Source: Casuarius casuarius
Lineage: Eukaryota; Chordata; Aves; Casuariiformes; Casuariidae
Assembly: GCA_003342895.1 (NCBI GenBank)
Contig: PTFA01000082.1
Span: forward strand, 3,274,882 to 3,338,881
Direction: 5' to 3'
Length of the DNA: 64,000 bases
Part shown: positions 49,761-63,968 of the stretch, piece by piece
Layout of the letters: each line of letters starts with the position of its first letter
How positions within the stretch are numbered: position 1 is the stretch's first letter
Made by a program: the position numbers and the translations under genes
Notes under the pieces: generated by a model
Told to the model about the DNA's origin: nothing
What the model saw: only the letters and a program-made list of their open reading frames with translations
Database searches by the model: none

Positions 49761-50449
49761 GTTACCCCTTTCAAGTTAGAAGAAGGAAGAAAAGAAAAAA
49801 AAGAAAGAGTACCCTAGTAATCTTTGTGCAAAGACTGTTCTGATGAAACCCTAAAAACAGTGTTCTTGTTTACTCTAGGTGGCTATTACACTTCCATGAG
49901 ACTTACAGTGGTTCAACTGCATTGCTTCACTGTTCTTCCCAATAGTTTCCTTTGCCTGCCTCAAATCACTGTTGGTCAAGTGGCTGCTACCTGCAGCTCC
50001 CAGGAAATGAATATGCACAGCATCGTACTGGAGTTCCAGCAGTGCCTGGCTCTGCTGGAGTCAAGACAGGAACAAGATATCTGGGCATTTTCACTTCCAG
50101 GTGGAAGACAGAGGTGCAAAGGTTCATGAAATGAATGAGGCAGCAAAGAAAACCTCTGTCATGAGGGAAGTTTCATTCGGACCACTTGCTAGCAAGTCTT
50201 ATGCAAAAGTTCAGTAAATGTCTTCAAAAATTTGCCAAGACTTAGATGAAACAGCTCATTATAATGATTTACTGAATAAACACATAATAAATGCAGTCAT
50301 TTCTTCATTATTTGAGGAGAATACCAGTTTGGTTAACAATGATAACTTTGTGGATGCAATACAATTTGATTTTATAAGGGATTTGATTTAAAATTTCCCT
50401 GTGAAATTCTGATTAAAGATGCCCTTGACAGTGGGCAGATTCAGAACTG

Positions 50450-50590
50450 GTGTGTCTAGACAGGAAAGTTCAACTAGAAAAGACCCTGAGCAACCTGATC
50501 TAGATTTGAAGTTGGTCCTTCCTAGAGCAGAGGTTGGACTGGAAACCTCCAGAGGTCCCTTGCAACCAACATTTTTTGCATGTCTTTAAG
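50450..50590 (+). repeat. CR1 3' end remnant
   Basis: Contains aaaagaccctgagcaacctg, atctag, gttggtcct, gagcagaggttggact and ctccagaggtccctt gcaacc in the order found at the 3' end of CR1 LINEs (... gcaacctgatctag ... aggttggactagatgacc ... gaggtcccttccaacc). It is truncated at the 5' side, as usual for CR1, and diverged. Confidence 0.85.
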
Positions 50591-53500
50591 TGCACATAGC
50601 AGTGTATTTGATCCAGTCACCTGAACAGAGGCATTCTGCTTCATTCTGGATGACATCCTGAAGGATGCATGGTATAATGTGGCTAGGCAACCACCTAGGA
50701 TAGCCCTAGGGCATCTCAGGTGGAACTAGGTGCCTACACTCAGGCGACTGGGTTAAAGCCTGTTGTGGCCAGTGCAGCCTTCAGTCAAACACGTCTTCTC
50801 ATCAGCATCATGCTAGGCCAGTCTACATGTTATGGTACCTCTGGATTACACAGCATACCTAGAGGCAACACGGACACAGATAAACAGTGAGACCAAGGTC
50901 ACTTCTCTAGCCACCTTTGAGCATGGTGGAGACGAAAAGTGACTGTCCACACCCATGTGTGTAAACGCATCCTCAGAGATGGCAAAAAATGGTTTCTCAA
51001 GAAGGACTCAGAAGAGCCCTGGCCTGTCCCAAGAAAAATGTTGTTGAGTGTGTCAGTCAGTCCAAGGCCGTTCTGCGACCTGAGAAGAAATATAGCATTG
51101 TTGCTGCTTAAGCTTTCAGGCAACATAAATTGGTGGGATGATAAAAAAGGGGAGGCAGGCCTGTGGAATCACCTTGCTTACTCATTTGAATGGGTCAGCT
51201 TGACAGTATGCACTGCAACACAGCCCCATGCTTACCTAGGGATGAGGAATGCAGGTCAAACCTATAGAGATGGGAGTAACTCTGGAAAAGAACTGGGGAT
51301 CATAAAAGACCAGAAATGCACCAAGGGCTCCTTCTGAGGTACTGAGAACTGAAACTTAGCTGAACAGGAAACACAGTAACGAACAGTTGGAAGAAGTTTT
51401 TCATCTCTGCACGCTGGTACCCCTGGAATACAGTTCTGACAAAAAGAGCAATGAAAAAAATTCTGAAAAATTGGACTGTGACAGGAGGAAGCCAAACATT
51501 TTTTAATTGACTGGAGAAAGTATCTCCAGTGAGAGATTTAAATATTACAGTCAATTTCAATGTTCCAAAAAAAAATTGAAAAGTGAGATCAAATCAGGAT
51601 ATAAATAATTCCACAGGGAAAATATTCCAGGTACTGAACAACTCTTTAAAACAGCAGACAAAAGCAGGAGCAATGAATGGAAGGAGATACCAGAAGGAAC
51701 TCCAAATGGCAAGAGAGCATACATTTTGAAAGGAGAACACCATTAACTGCTACCACCAAGCGAAGCAAATGGGATTTTCCATTTTCAATGCCATCTGACC
51801 AAAACTGAATGCCTCTCTGGGCAATCTATACTGGCCAAACACAAGTCACTGAACCTCCTATATGGTAGTGGGGCAAAATGTAATGGACCCTTAAACATGA
51901 GACCAGGCCAATAACCTGTCAGGTCCTCCTGGCATTTAAACTTTATGAGTAAAGACAGGATTAGATGAGGAGATGTCAGGGAGAAAACACTCTTTGAAGT
52001 TCTAAGCCTCCTATAACTATCAGGCTAAATGTTATCTAGTTACTGAATTTGCAAAATAAAGTCACAGTCCTAAGCTTTTGGTTGGAGTTCTTCAAATGAC
52101 AAGATTCCTGCTCTTAGTCTGGAGAAAGGCCTATGTAACTCAAAGACTATCTACTTTTTCAAACTGCTCTAATTGAAGAAACCAACAAACAACCTTGTCT
52201 ATGTCCTTCTGTCCATATAGTACAACACGTACTACTATCAAGAGAGAAAATAACTACAAACATCCCAGTTATAGCAGGCAGTTTAAGAGATCAGCTGAGC
52301 AAAGAGAGAATATAGTGTACCAGCCTCTCTGACCTAGTGCCAGATGTTAGCTCTATATTGTAGTTTGTAAACAACAAAGTAGTTCTCTCTCTGCAGAAAC
52401 CCAGCACAGCCTGCAAACAAGAGCTAAAATCAAGAGAAGAGAATTATTTCTAGTAGCCTGTACAAGCATTTACACCCCATAGTTCTCTGTCAGATTCATA
52501 CTGTTCTACACTCAGTTTTAATTCTGAGACCTTCATTGCTTTAACTGTGCATGTTTATTCTGACAAAACAGAAGTTAAAGAAGGCTCATTCTCAGATAAA
52601 AGATATTAATTATAACTTCCATAGCCCTGTCAATGTATCAAATATCAGCGCTCTATTTAATTTTGGTCCTGTGAAAAAAATGTAGGGAAAAAAAAAGAAA
52701 AGGAAAATCTTACCACAATGCGTAACGAGTATGCTTTAAAAAGGGAAAAGGCTAAACATTTGTAACACAAGTAATACTTGTATTTCCTGTACAGGAAATG
52801 AGGGGAAAAACAAGACATTCAAGCGGGAAATGATCAGGTATTCTATTTAGTATCCTGAAAAAGAGGAGTCTGAGTGAGAATTGATTTTTATGCTACTTGC
52901 TGTATGGTCCTGCAAGTCAATGCAGATCCCCACTTCTTGCTTCAGATCTGCTTCAGGAGAGATTTTTGCACTCAGCAGGCAAAGTGTGCCAGCACTGGAG
53001 TGAGCAGTGTTATCGGGTGTTAGCTGCAGCACTCTGATACATCCTTGAGAACTAGCACATCATTAGTGATACCTTCACAATGGAATGTGTGGGTCTTACG
53101 TCCATATGCCAGAGACAACGAAGGATGCTTTTTTAGGAGAAAAAAAAAACAACTAAAAAAAACCTTTATTAACTGTTCCTTTAAGTATTCCTTTTGCGTT
53201 TGCTTTCAGCACTCTTATAGAGGTCATCAAAAAAGTTTTGATAAAGTGACTCTGTATGCTCTTCTGCAAAAAACAACACAAGAAGTACCTATTGATTTGA
53301 AAAGCACACAAAGAAAAATGAATAGGGAACATACTCTGCAGTGCCATACAGGGTATTACAGTTTTAAAGTCTGATTCTCTTGTTTCTGCACCTTGGGCAG
53401 TCATTGCCACCTCCCTGAATTAGCAGCAGTTTACACCTACTTGCACTGATATAAATGACAACACAAAGAGCAAGGTGATAGAAAACAGGCCTGTAATGTA

Positions 53501-56500
53501 TAGCCTTAGCCAAACACACCTGCAGCCCTTTTACAGAGCAACCTATATATTACACTATGCCTAACTCTCTGTACATGACAATAATACTAATAAATTATAT
53601 GGAACTACAACATAAATGGCACATTTTCTATACTGGGCACATGAGAGATTTGGTAATGACCGATATACAAACAGTAAAATGCCCACTTTCATATTTTAAA
53701 ATGCAATTAGAATGTAACATATTTATATCAGGCTGCCTATGTATTTTTTAGCATAGAAAAATAATGCATAGAAAAATAATAAGTTTTTAAATTGTTCCTA
53801 TATTCCCAAAACTCATTTCTCAGCTCTCAGAATTTCCTGTCCAGTTGTGAATTTGTTCTTTGACACAGCTGAAGCAGAATCTGCTCACCCAGCAGCTGTC
53901 CTGATGAAGAAAATGGTGAGTGTTCACACCAATAAAAGACTTGTCAGCACAAGGCATCACAGTTCTTAGAGAGCACTTTCTAATTCCCGCAGGCAAGTAC
54001 CTGTCCCAGTGACACAGCTTCATGAGCACACCACAAACTACTACTAGATTAAATACGAAACTCCCTGACCACACTGACGCATGACCTCAGCAGTTACTAT
54101 CTGTGAACTACATGCATGAATAGCCCCAAGTTTTCAGAAAAAGAAATGACATTGTGACTTTCTTTTTCACTATGAGGTTGCTGAAAGCATCAAGACATGT
54201 GGTGCTTCCCTAGCCCTCCTTTTCTATACTCCTAAAAATGAGCTGGCATGATTTTCCCCTTCTCCACATCTCTATACACATCAGTCACCCCTGCAGGGAT
54301 ATCAAGAGACTGGCAATATCGTATCTGTGAACTCCTCCACTCATGGAATATTTGTGGTTAACAACTCTAGATTTTTTTCCTGATTATCAAGTTTCATTCC
54401 AGAGATACTGGAAATACTTAATAAGGAATAACTTCAAAGAGCCCATCTATGCAGGAGAATAACCTGAATAACTATTTTGTACCAGCTCTGTTTAAAGAAG
54501 CTTACTCCTTAACATTCCTGGTCTAAAAAAGGAAGTTTATACTTAGAAAGGCCACCTGTGAATTCACAATACATGAGCTACTTCACATTGACTTCCACAT
54601 GAATTTTTTTCCATCTATAATCCATCTACTCAATAACCAGCAAGCTAGCACAGTAGGGTCTCCCTTGAGTAAGCTTCACCAAGAGCACCTTAAACTCTTA
54701 ATGAAGAATAAAGCTTAATTTCACAACAAGGCCCAACCCATGCCTTGCCTCTGATAGTTTTTGAAAAAANAATTCTTCACTGTAACATCATTCCACTTTA
54801 AAATGAACTACCTTAAGCGTTCTAAGTAAACAATGATTTTTCATTACCAAATAATCCTCAAACTTCAACCATTCTTATGAATCTATTTTATATGCATGCT
54901 TCTATTTCCCAAAAATGACACATTATATCTGATTTTGATCCAGACTCTGGCATCTACTGCTGTACGCCTAACTACATTTGCTGCTGAGGTTAATAGCCTT
55001 AAATTGAAGTGAATATTAACTGCCTGTTAATCTCTGCTGCTGTATTAATAGATTTAAAACAGGAATGGCTGGAGTCTAGTAGATTGTGGTCTGGAATTGC
55101 AAGTGCGAGTGGAAGATGGGCTGGAAAGGGAAGGAAGTTGGTACAAGTGATTACAATTTTCTGGCTGTCAGTAACTGCTTTTCTGAAATTTCTATACCAA
55201 AAAAGTGAAAGATTATTTGGGTGGGGATGGCAAGGTTGGTCCTCTCAGAAAATAGTTCCTCAAAAGCCATTCTCCATAAAAAGAGGCTCTGTCTCTTCCT
55301 GCTCCCGCACTGAGGGACCGGTGCATCCCCCACATGCAGGGACTCCTGCCTCCTTGCTCTGAGGGAGGAGCATTTTGGTGATGCTTGAGAGAAGGAAGAG
55401 CCAGGGGCCTTTTCAGGACAAGAGGCACCTCACACAAAGTGATACTGCTTAGGAAAAGGAAAGCTGCTTGAAGCATGAAGTGGAAAGATCTGGGGTTTTA
55501 TTTTGCGGCGATTTAAAAATAGAAATGGGAAGAGAGAGAGGGGAGTGGTAGTCTTCACCTACTAACATTCAAGTACGCTACAGTACCCACCACACACATG
55601 AAAAAATAGGTCCCAGGCCTTCTTAGATTCTCAAACTTCTGCCTCATCCCTCTGAAGCCTAATACTCCTGCTCACTATCAATGCCCCTTCCGCCCATCAG
55701 TGTATTCCTCGACCCAACGTGGCTTCTTCCTTTCCACTCTGTGTATCATCTGTGATGAAAACTCATTCGGTTTTGTCTCCTCCTCAGCCCTATTACACGC
55801 AGCACTATATTTTCTTCTTCCTGACTTCTACCCTTCCTCCACCCTTTTTCTTCTTTGAAGTTCATCTTGGTTTTGGTCCCTTGTTTTAAAGTCACCTCTA
55901 TGCTGTAAGGTAGATATCCGATTTAGTTTTAATAGGCAAGTTCAGATACCAGTAACAGTCTGATCTGAGCTCAATGGAGTAAGCCATGGGCACTTTTGAT
56001 GCCCAAGAAAGTCCTAACAAAGTTATCTCTATGTTATATTGCAGCCTAGCACATGTACGGATTCCTCGTCTCCTCTAACGGCTCCTCATTCTCCTCTGTC
56101 TCTTGTCTCCTGTCTGTGAGAACTCTTCAAAGCTCTATCCTGGGTCTCATCTTCTGTATCTTATCCTCAGGGAGCCTCCACTCTTCACACTGATATAACT
56201 ATTACCTTTAGGTAAATGGCTCACAAATCTACATCTCAATACCTAACAGATCTCCCTCAGTTTAGTCCTATACACCTAATAACACTTCTGATGTGCTGCC
56301 CTGGAAGGATGAAGATTTGTTTAATGCTAAACTTTGACAGTATTACTGAGCAACTTATATTCTTCTTTCTGTTATATCCTTTTCTCCATTGCTATTAACA
56401 GTAATATCCTTCCCATTTCTGAATTTTTTTTTATATGCCTGCTTACCAATGCTGGAATATTTCCTGTCTTTCAGGTCTTCCTTCACAATACAACAAAAAA

Positions 56501-59500
56501 AATTTATCCAGACAGCCAATATGCTTGTCCACATTTTGGTCACCTTGGTCTATGATCAACATTTCCTTCTTCAGTTCTTCCCTACTCCTGTCATTCTGGA
56601 CCTGTGATGGACTGAATGTTATATATGCATCACACTTCAGGACTTGGTGCACTCAGATATAGCAAGTTAATGAGTCCATAGCAGCTTTAAATACATTAAA
56701 AACGAAGAGCAGCAGCAGTAACAAAAAAAGTTGCTCCATATCCTCCATGACCTCCTTCCCTTACTGTAAAATTTCCATTTCCTGCCCATTATCCCTAGTT
56801 GGCTCACTGCAGTGTCCATGCTGAACAGGCCATCAAAGTGACAGAAGAAAAAGACAACCTCAACTTGCACTTCAGTCTTTTCTTCAGATTTGTGCCTCAC
56901 TGACTCACTCTCCTGTTTCTGGGCACCCATTTTTACAAATCTTTTCAGAACCTAAATATATTTGAGGCCTTAATCTCCCTGTCAAACTGCGATGAAACTG
57001 GCCAATGTGTTCAAAGTCACTGGGAAGACATAAAGGAGAACAAACAGACAACAGGATTACACCAAACCTCATTTCATTAAGGAAGAGTGACTGAAGAAAT
57101 GAGTAATACAATCCCCAACTCCACACTACTTACTTATACATTTAGTTCCTTCCATTTATTTTATGCCAATCCTAAATATTCTGTTGTTAATGAAACACAG
57201 TTTTTGTCCTGATGATATATCCAAAAACTTTCCCAGTTCAGAATGGGGATCTGGGTACTGAGAAGAGAGCAATAGAGCTTCTGGCTAATCAGCAAGCACT
57301 CCAGCACTTTGTGGGGTACTCTAGGACAGTGTGACATTAGCAGGGCTCTTTAGTTAAAATAATTCCAGTGAAAGAGGAAAAAATTACTACATTTAAATTG
57401 TCAACTTTACATATCGCTATATACATCTTTTCTATATTAGATCTAACTGTCTNTCAAGAGGAAAGAAATGAAGGCTACTGATTCAGGGCATCCTGCCATT
57501 TCAGAAAGCTAATATCTACTACTTTGTACTTGGCATTTTCAATGCTTTCTTCACTTTAGATTACAAACCATTTTTAGGGGTAGTCAATGTTATGTCAATA
57601 CTAGTAAAATAAGTGTGCCCAAGAAAGTTTTCTAGCACAGAAATATGTGTACATGTAAACAAAATTGCAGACTGTAGTTCTATGTCAGAGATGGATTTTG
57701 TTAAAACTCTAGCACAGTTGAACTGTTAAGTACAGACAGTTCCTCTTAGATATAAAAAAATATTCCTGGTAAGAATAATATCTATTTTCTTGCTATTCAG
57801 CGAAGTGTCTTTCACTTCCAGGATTTATTATGAATAGGGACTTTACCCAAAGGGGAAAAAAAAACCCTTCTTACCTACATTTTAATTGTTTTAATAGCTG
57901 TAAATTGGGAGGAATTTTATTTGTACAATATTTTACATGTTGATTTTCATTTCTATTTTACGACTCAGGAACAGCATTAAAATGTAAAAACTAAATTTTG
58001 AAAGTAAATTATATGATGCATTACATATTCTGAATCCCATTCTCCTTATTTTAGGGTTATTCCCTACAGCAAGGCAGTAAAAGTGTTCCTTTTAAAAAGA
58101 ATTTTAAAGGAATTAATTGCTGAGGAAAAATATTTTAAATATATTTTTTTAAATTCATGAGTCTGAGGATCTTCATTTAACCTGTAACTGAAGCTCATAT
58201 TCAAAACATTTTAGAATTGAAAAAGGATGTGTACATGTGTTTGTATGATAGGAACAGGGAATTTAAGGAAAGTGAAACAGTACTAACATTTATAAATGTT
58301 TGCACATAAGCACTGAAGAGCACAAGCAAATCTTAATAAAGAGCTTATATATATATTTCTAACCACGGTGGGCAGGAATACAAAACCAGGAAACGCTCTA
58401 GGCAATGTCTATGTAAAACCTACACTGATTGCCTCTATCAGTTACAAAATGCAGATACNTTAAAATTAGTGCCAGTTTGTGAGCAGGCAAGGCCTTTGAT
58501 TGAAAACCATTTGCATTTCATGGAGAAAAACGAAAACTTTCTGGGCCTGATTCTCCACAGACTTGCATCCAGCTGGCTATCTATATGCTGGCTTTGCACA
58601 GGTATAATGTTACCACCATGAAATTGCTCACTGTTGTAACTACTCATAACTACTTGTGTAAATAGAAATGTATTCCTAAGATGCAAAACACTAGAAAAAT
58701 ATGAAAGAATACAGAAGCAAATCTGAGTATGTGCCATTTTTCCCTCTTGCTCTTCCTTCCTCACCCCAAGAACACTTTTAAGATGTCACAAACTGGACAC
58801 AGAAAAATAAGCCACTGCATTTCAACCAACTTCTTTAAATTCTTAGCCTGAACTTTTCTATCTTTCATACAGTATAATTCTTCTAAAAATATCTTGACAG
58901 NGCTACATTTTCTCTTGTTGTCATTCTGCCAATATAATTGCCTGAAAAGGTGGGGTTTTAAAATTCATTTTCAAGTGGCCTTTTCCCCTTCTCATGTATA
59001 AAAGGCTGTCCCTCCATTTCTCTGCTTTATTTTTCTCTCACATATTTGTGAACAATCTCTTCTGCTTCAGTCAGGCTTATAGTAACAAGCACTGAGCCAA
59101 GATATATTTGTCTTGGGTCATGCAAACAAGGCCCATGTGGCCTACCTTCAGATTGGGGCAGGATGAAAGGGCCACCAGACCTCCTCACGGTTTGGTGACA
59201 TCTCCACTAATCCTCCCTTCGTTTGGAAACAATTACAAAAAGTCACCTGAGAGTGTCTACAAACAAGCCTCTCTCCAAAAACCAAGAGAGGACTTTACCT
59301 CCAACATTCACTATTGGTTTTCTGCTGTCACTTACACTGGTAGGAATTCAGAGTGCTTTCACCTAGAGAAATCATTTAGGACTTACTCTAATATGGGCAT
59401 AATTTTGTTTCCTTGTTGCTTATCCAGACTAGACAATAGCTCATGCATGGTCTATGCACAAGGCATAGATCACGCATTTCTGCGTACCTAGAAAAGCAAA

Positions 59501-61605
59501 TTATTCATATAAGGTTTGGGTTTTTTTTAGAGATACAAATGATGCTTCTGTGATTTCACTTTTACTCCATTTATAGGGTAAAATTCACCTTTCTCCCATG
59601 CTGCTTTTTACCAGATCCACATACAGGATAAAAGTTAATCTAAGTCCTTCTAAAGGCTGCAGCTGGTAGCTAAATCCTACGGTTGCCCTCTTCATTTAGG
59701 TGAATTTCATGCCTTATAGAAAAAAACCCAAAACAAACACTAAACTAAAAGGAATTTTAAGAATGGACAAAATTATAGTTTATAGAAGCAACAGCTACCC
59801 AGACAGCAGCGCTAGACAGAAACAAACTTTGCCTTAAAGCTACTTTTAATGGCAATGGCTTCCAAGTAACCCTTCCCAAAAACTTACACAGTAATACAAA
59901 GCAGGCCAGGCCCCACTGGTCCGTGTAAGACTTCCATTAATCTCAGCAGTTCACTAGAAATTACTCACAGTTTCAGCTTGAAGAGAGTAGCTTTCAGACA
60001 TAAAAAGTGGAGTGAAATGTGCTTACCCAGGCCCTTTTCAAGCCTACAGCCAAATGATACTGTTTAATATTTTCAAATATGCACGTACAATGGGTCAAAG
60101 ACAAGAAGGCAAATGAGTCAAAGCAAAGCCCTAACAAGTCCTAAACTCCAACACTAAACCCTACCCAGAACTCAAGTAACTGTCCGTTTATTTACCAGCC
60201 ACGGCATGCTGTTGCTCACAGGGAGCGGTGACTGAGATAACTGAGTACAAGACAGGAAAATAGGTGTTTACAGAGCTCCTCAGCGAAAGCAGACATGATA
60301 CTAAGGTAGAGGGCGGATAGCCAGAGAAGGTGACAGGGCGTTGCCCTTTTCCCCATCTGCAGGCACCCACTTTCCAGTAGCTGAGGCAGTGCTTGGCCCT
60401 GATGGGCCCTGTTGGTGCTGGGGTGGCTCAGACAGAGGTGCAGACAGCCAGTGTAGTGGTGGGATGGCTGGGCGATTCTCCACACCAGGTGCCGCGAGAG
60501 AGGTGATCCTGCCACATGGCGATACTGCTGGGGAGTGTGTGTAAGCAATGCACAGCTGTTGTGCAGTGCTGACACTTCTTTCCAGCCCTGGAGGTGCGAA
60601 AGGGAAGCCCTGGCACTACAGGGAAGGTAGTGGTGAGGCGAGTTGTTAGCGTCACCACTGAGAAACAGCAAATGGCAAGTGTGAACTAATGGGAGAGCTT
60701 AAGTCTCTTTTCATCACCTTCCCTGTCCCTTCCCTCCGCAGCAGGCAAACCCACACCTGACAACAATCTTTCATATTCAGTTTAACAGAAGGGACTTGCA
60801 TGACTTCAGGGCTACTGGGGCTTCACTTGTAGGGTACACACAGCACACTGCTCTCCTGTCTAACTGGGAGGAATGAGGTTGAGTCTTAAGTATGGGCAAG
60901 AGGCTGAAGCCCTCTTTTGATCAAAAGAGAAGCACTCATCATAACAGACGAGCCAGCTCTTCATCCCCTCACGCTGTAGGCCACCTTCAAAGCCCAAGTC
61001 TTTCTGTTTAAATCCCTTAGCTAAAATCTAGTGTGCCACCTGCCTCCTTAAAGAACATGCTGCCTTAACAACCACAGCAGCTGAAAGAGACCCAAGTGAA
61101 GTCTGCAAGGAAACGACTGGGTGTTAGCAGGCATGCTCTTCAACGTAGGGATGGTGCTATCTCACCAGTTTCAGGGTGCTGTGGGACTGCTACCACTCAG
61201 GAAGAAAAATTCGGGAGCTTTTCTCTTCAGGCAGAACAGAAACTTTATAGAAAAGCTATTACAATTGCTAATTTTGTTACTGTCACCTAGATAACAGTGA
61301 TGAATACATCAGAAATCAGGAGAGAGGGGAAAAGTTGTTCTGATGAGCAGTAATTAGTGTTTGATTTCAGTTGTTATGAGAAGAGAACAAAAGCTGTATC
61401 ATGTAAGAACATCAAATGTTGTCACTCTCATGTCATAGAGACAGATAAAAATATTTTAAAGTTAAATCAAAAGCAACTAAAGATGGTTAAAGTTCTGTCT
61501 CAAAACATTTCCTAACATGCTTTTTTTCCTCTCAAACCAAATAAACTTATTTGCAGGAAAATTCATTTCTGCCTCGTTCCTTTCCACACCTTCTCACTGG
61601 AATCA

Positions 61606-61637
61606 GAAAAAAAAAAGAAGAAGAAGAAGAAGAAAGA
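61606..61637 (+). repeat. A-rich and GAA trinucleotide repeat
   Basis: A run of A followed by about seven GAA units. Simple repeat. Confidence 0.85.
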
Positions 61638-61738
61638 AATAGCGGGATTGAGAGATGAAAATCTCAGCTTCTCTTACCACAGAGTGGCTTTAGCAGACCA
61701 GATACACCAGCTCTCAGTTTCCTTGTTTACAAAACTTT

Positions 61739-61786
61739 ACCTTGCAGTGACATTGCCAGAATTCACCAATGGTGACTCCTTCAAAG
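61739..61786 (-). CDS. Weak candidate 48-bp exon
   Basis: A strong minus-strand donor GCAAG/GTAAAG closes a 48-base segment that is open in phase 0 (NFEGVTIGEFWQCHCK), preceded by a possible acceptor (ctacttttaacctttggag). It would fit the phase-0 end of the exon candidate at 63868-63968. The segment is too short to judge as coding. Confidence 0.12.
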
Positions 61787-63867
61787 TTCTCCAAAGGTTA
61801 AAAGTAGTCTACAAACACTCTGTGTACTTAAAAATAAAACTTTAAGCCCCATAATCAAATATAGAGGATGAAACTCTTGATTANGTATTCTGTAATTCCC
61901 AAACCAAAAGTATATAACCTCTCTTATCTTTCAAACTGTTTCATTGTCTAGATTATAACTTGGTAACTAGGCTCTAAACTTGTAGAATGCATTAAGTAGA
62001 AAAACTAGCAAATACAGCAATCCATACAGCAAATTACATGCCCAAATCAGATAAATTCAAGCACAGGGTGACTGTATATCTGCACGCAGTAAAAAAATCT
62101 GGATTTAAGATTACAGTATTTAATTTGGCAGGAAGAGACTGAAGCTCACCACATTTTTCATTCCTGTAGTAAGAGCATTTTATTTTTGTCTGTTGCAATA
62201 TGGATTACCTTACTGTGTCCAACATGTGAAATACCTTTTGGACAGAACCAACTTTATTAAATTAAAAGATGGATGGATGGAACCATTGAGTACACAATCG
62301 AAAGACCATGTTTGACTTCTCTCCAGAGCATGCAATACTTATGAAAAGAATGCAAACTGCAAATTAAATTCTCAGGTATCCTCAGCAACTTGACAGACTG
62401 GCCCAAGAAATGCTGCTAAGTCTAGCAGACTGGAAGAGCNATGTGCTTATTGCACAGAGGTGTGAAGAACGCGGCCCACCCCAGCTCAACTCACAGGGCA
62501 CAGCTGGTGAACTGTACACAAAGAGGGGAAACAAGTGGGTTGAGGGGAGGAGGTGAGAAAGGGCCTGAGGTAAAACTGGAGATATTTTTGCCTTCCTTCA
62601 TACCCTGCTGCTGTTTCAGCCAAGCAGTTTTCATTGCCAACTTATTTGAAAAGTATTCTCTATCCAAATCGTTTTCTGCGAACAGTGGAATCAAACTCTC
62701 CAATTAATATAACTGGAACAAGGAGTACTACTGGGTCTCCTGAAGACTTCATGCATTGTTCATCACTCTCCTTTAAACATGCTCTTTTTGCCACATCAGG
62801 CCTTAGACGGTTTGTGCAGAAGTTCTCATCCAAGTGATTAACAATAAGTAACAAGGCACTCATGCTAATAAAGCTTCTTCTGAGCATTTATACCCTTCCC
62901 TTCTCTGTGTTACTCCTCTTCCATTTATATCCCCTCAAACCCTGCCTGAAGGCCACCTAGTTTTTGTGTGGAGGATAGAAAATCCAGATACCTTCACAAA
63001 GGCTCTTTAGCTCTGCCCTTATTTCCTCCTAACAGCAGCAGCACATTCCTGAATCTGACTTTTCTACTCTGAAAGCACCACCTGAATGTTAATTAATATT
63101 TTTCTCCTCTCTTGACAGTTCCTCCCCTTCCCACCATAAGGCAGTGTTATTTCTGTGGTATAAAGCTAGACATGACTTCACTCTCAAATCAGCAGTGAAA
63201 TAGAAGGATCACAGGCTATCGGAAGAAAAGACAAGAATATTAACTCTTCTTCTCCACAGCTGGGTAGTTACAAATAACCAAGGCCCAAATGCAACATGCA
63301 CCTCTTCCTGCTCACCAAGCATGACCTAGTACAACTCCCAGCGGACAAAACCAGCAGCTGGAATAACTTTCTACCACTCCAGGGCAGGGGCATTGCAGAG
63401 GCTCACAAGAAGGCAGATGAGCAAGTTTCTAAAGCTAAGTCCACATCTAAAACTGGCAGCCATAATGGTTAGGAACACTGCTGGGAGCACAGGGAACAAT
63501 CCCATCACTATCAGGCACAGTAACACTAGCAAAACCCCAGTGAAGCTATAGCTTGACAGGCAAAAATGTTGCTCTGCTGGGAAAAATTTTTCTTCTCAGG
63601 GAACATACATGAGCATAAGAATTTTGGCCCATATAAGCTACAGCTTTATCTGAGGTACAGAGATCTTCAACACAAACTGAGCAGAACCTCTGAGGCACTG
63701 GGTCACCTGCCAGAGCAGACTGACTCACAGCACCTGCTTCCACTATTTTCCTGTGCCAAGCAAAGCTTAGATGCAAGGAGAAGCAGCCTCAGATGACTTA
63801 ATCTCAGTCTGAGTAGCACTGTTTGAAAGCACAGGTGTTTTGTTTAACTATAACATAAATTGCTTAC

Positions 63868-63968
63868 TTTTTTCAGCTTCTCACATCTTTGGCTTAGAAA
63901 AACATCAGTTGGCTGTGCTGCACTCGTTCTTACATGGGTGCGAGGAGGCAAACTTTTGGAAGGAATCA
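63868..63968 (-). CDS. Candidate 101-bp coding exon at right edge
   Basis: Acceptor ttttgactttacag and a good donor GTAAGCA (63861-63867) bound 101 bp. Only one frame is open: two incoming bases and then 33 residues (IPSKSLPPRTHVRTSAAQPT ... DVFLSQRCEKLKK), ending in phase 0. It includes more CpG than its surroundings. If real, its gene starts right of the window and runs leftward like TBXT. No family is recognised. Confidence 0.3.

Larger units (their letters stand above)
49761..63867. other. Intergenic or intronic, no gene recognised
   Basis: AT-rich DNA with one CR1 3' end remnant (50450-50590), an AAG repeat (61606-61637) and a GC-richer patch at 60.19-60.68 kb with long overlapping frames on both strands but no splice or domain support. 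A minus-strand segment at 51238-51341 has strong acceptor and donor sites, but each frame meets a stop, so it could be a noncoding exon. Nothing else is callable. Confidence 0.5.

Noticed and set aside
59108..59491. 127-codon plus-strand frame
   Set aside because: No good ATG start context, no splice sites, no recognisable domain; consistent with chance.
60188..60671. 151-codon minus-strand frame and overlapping frames on both strands
   Set aside because: Several frames are open at once in a GC-rich patch, which points to composition rather than coding; no splice sites or domains are seen.
1266..62440. Isolated single Ns scattered through the window (for example 1266, 15528, 48986, 62440)
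   Set aside because: They look like masked ambiguous or heterozygous bases in a draft assembly, not a biological feature.
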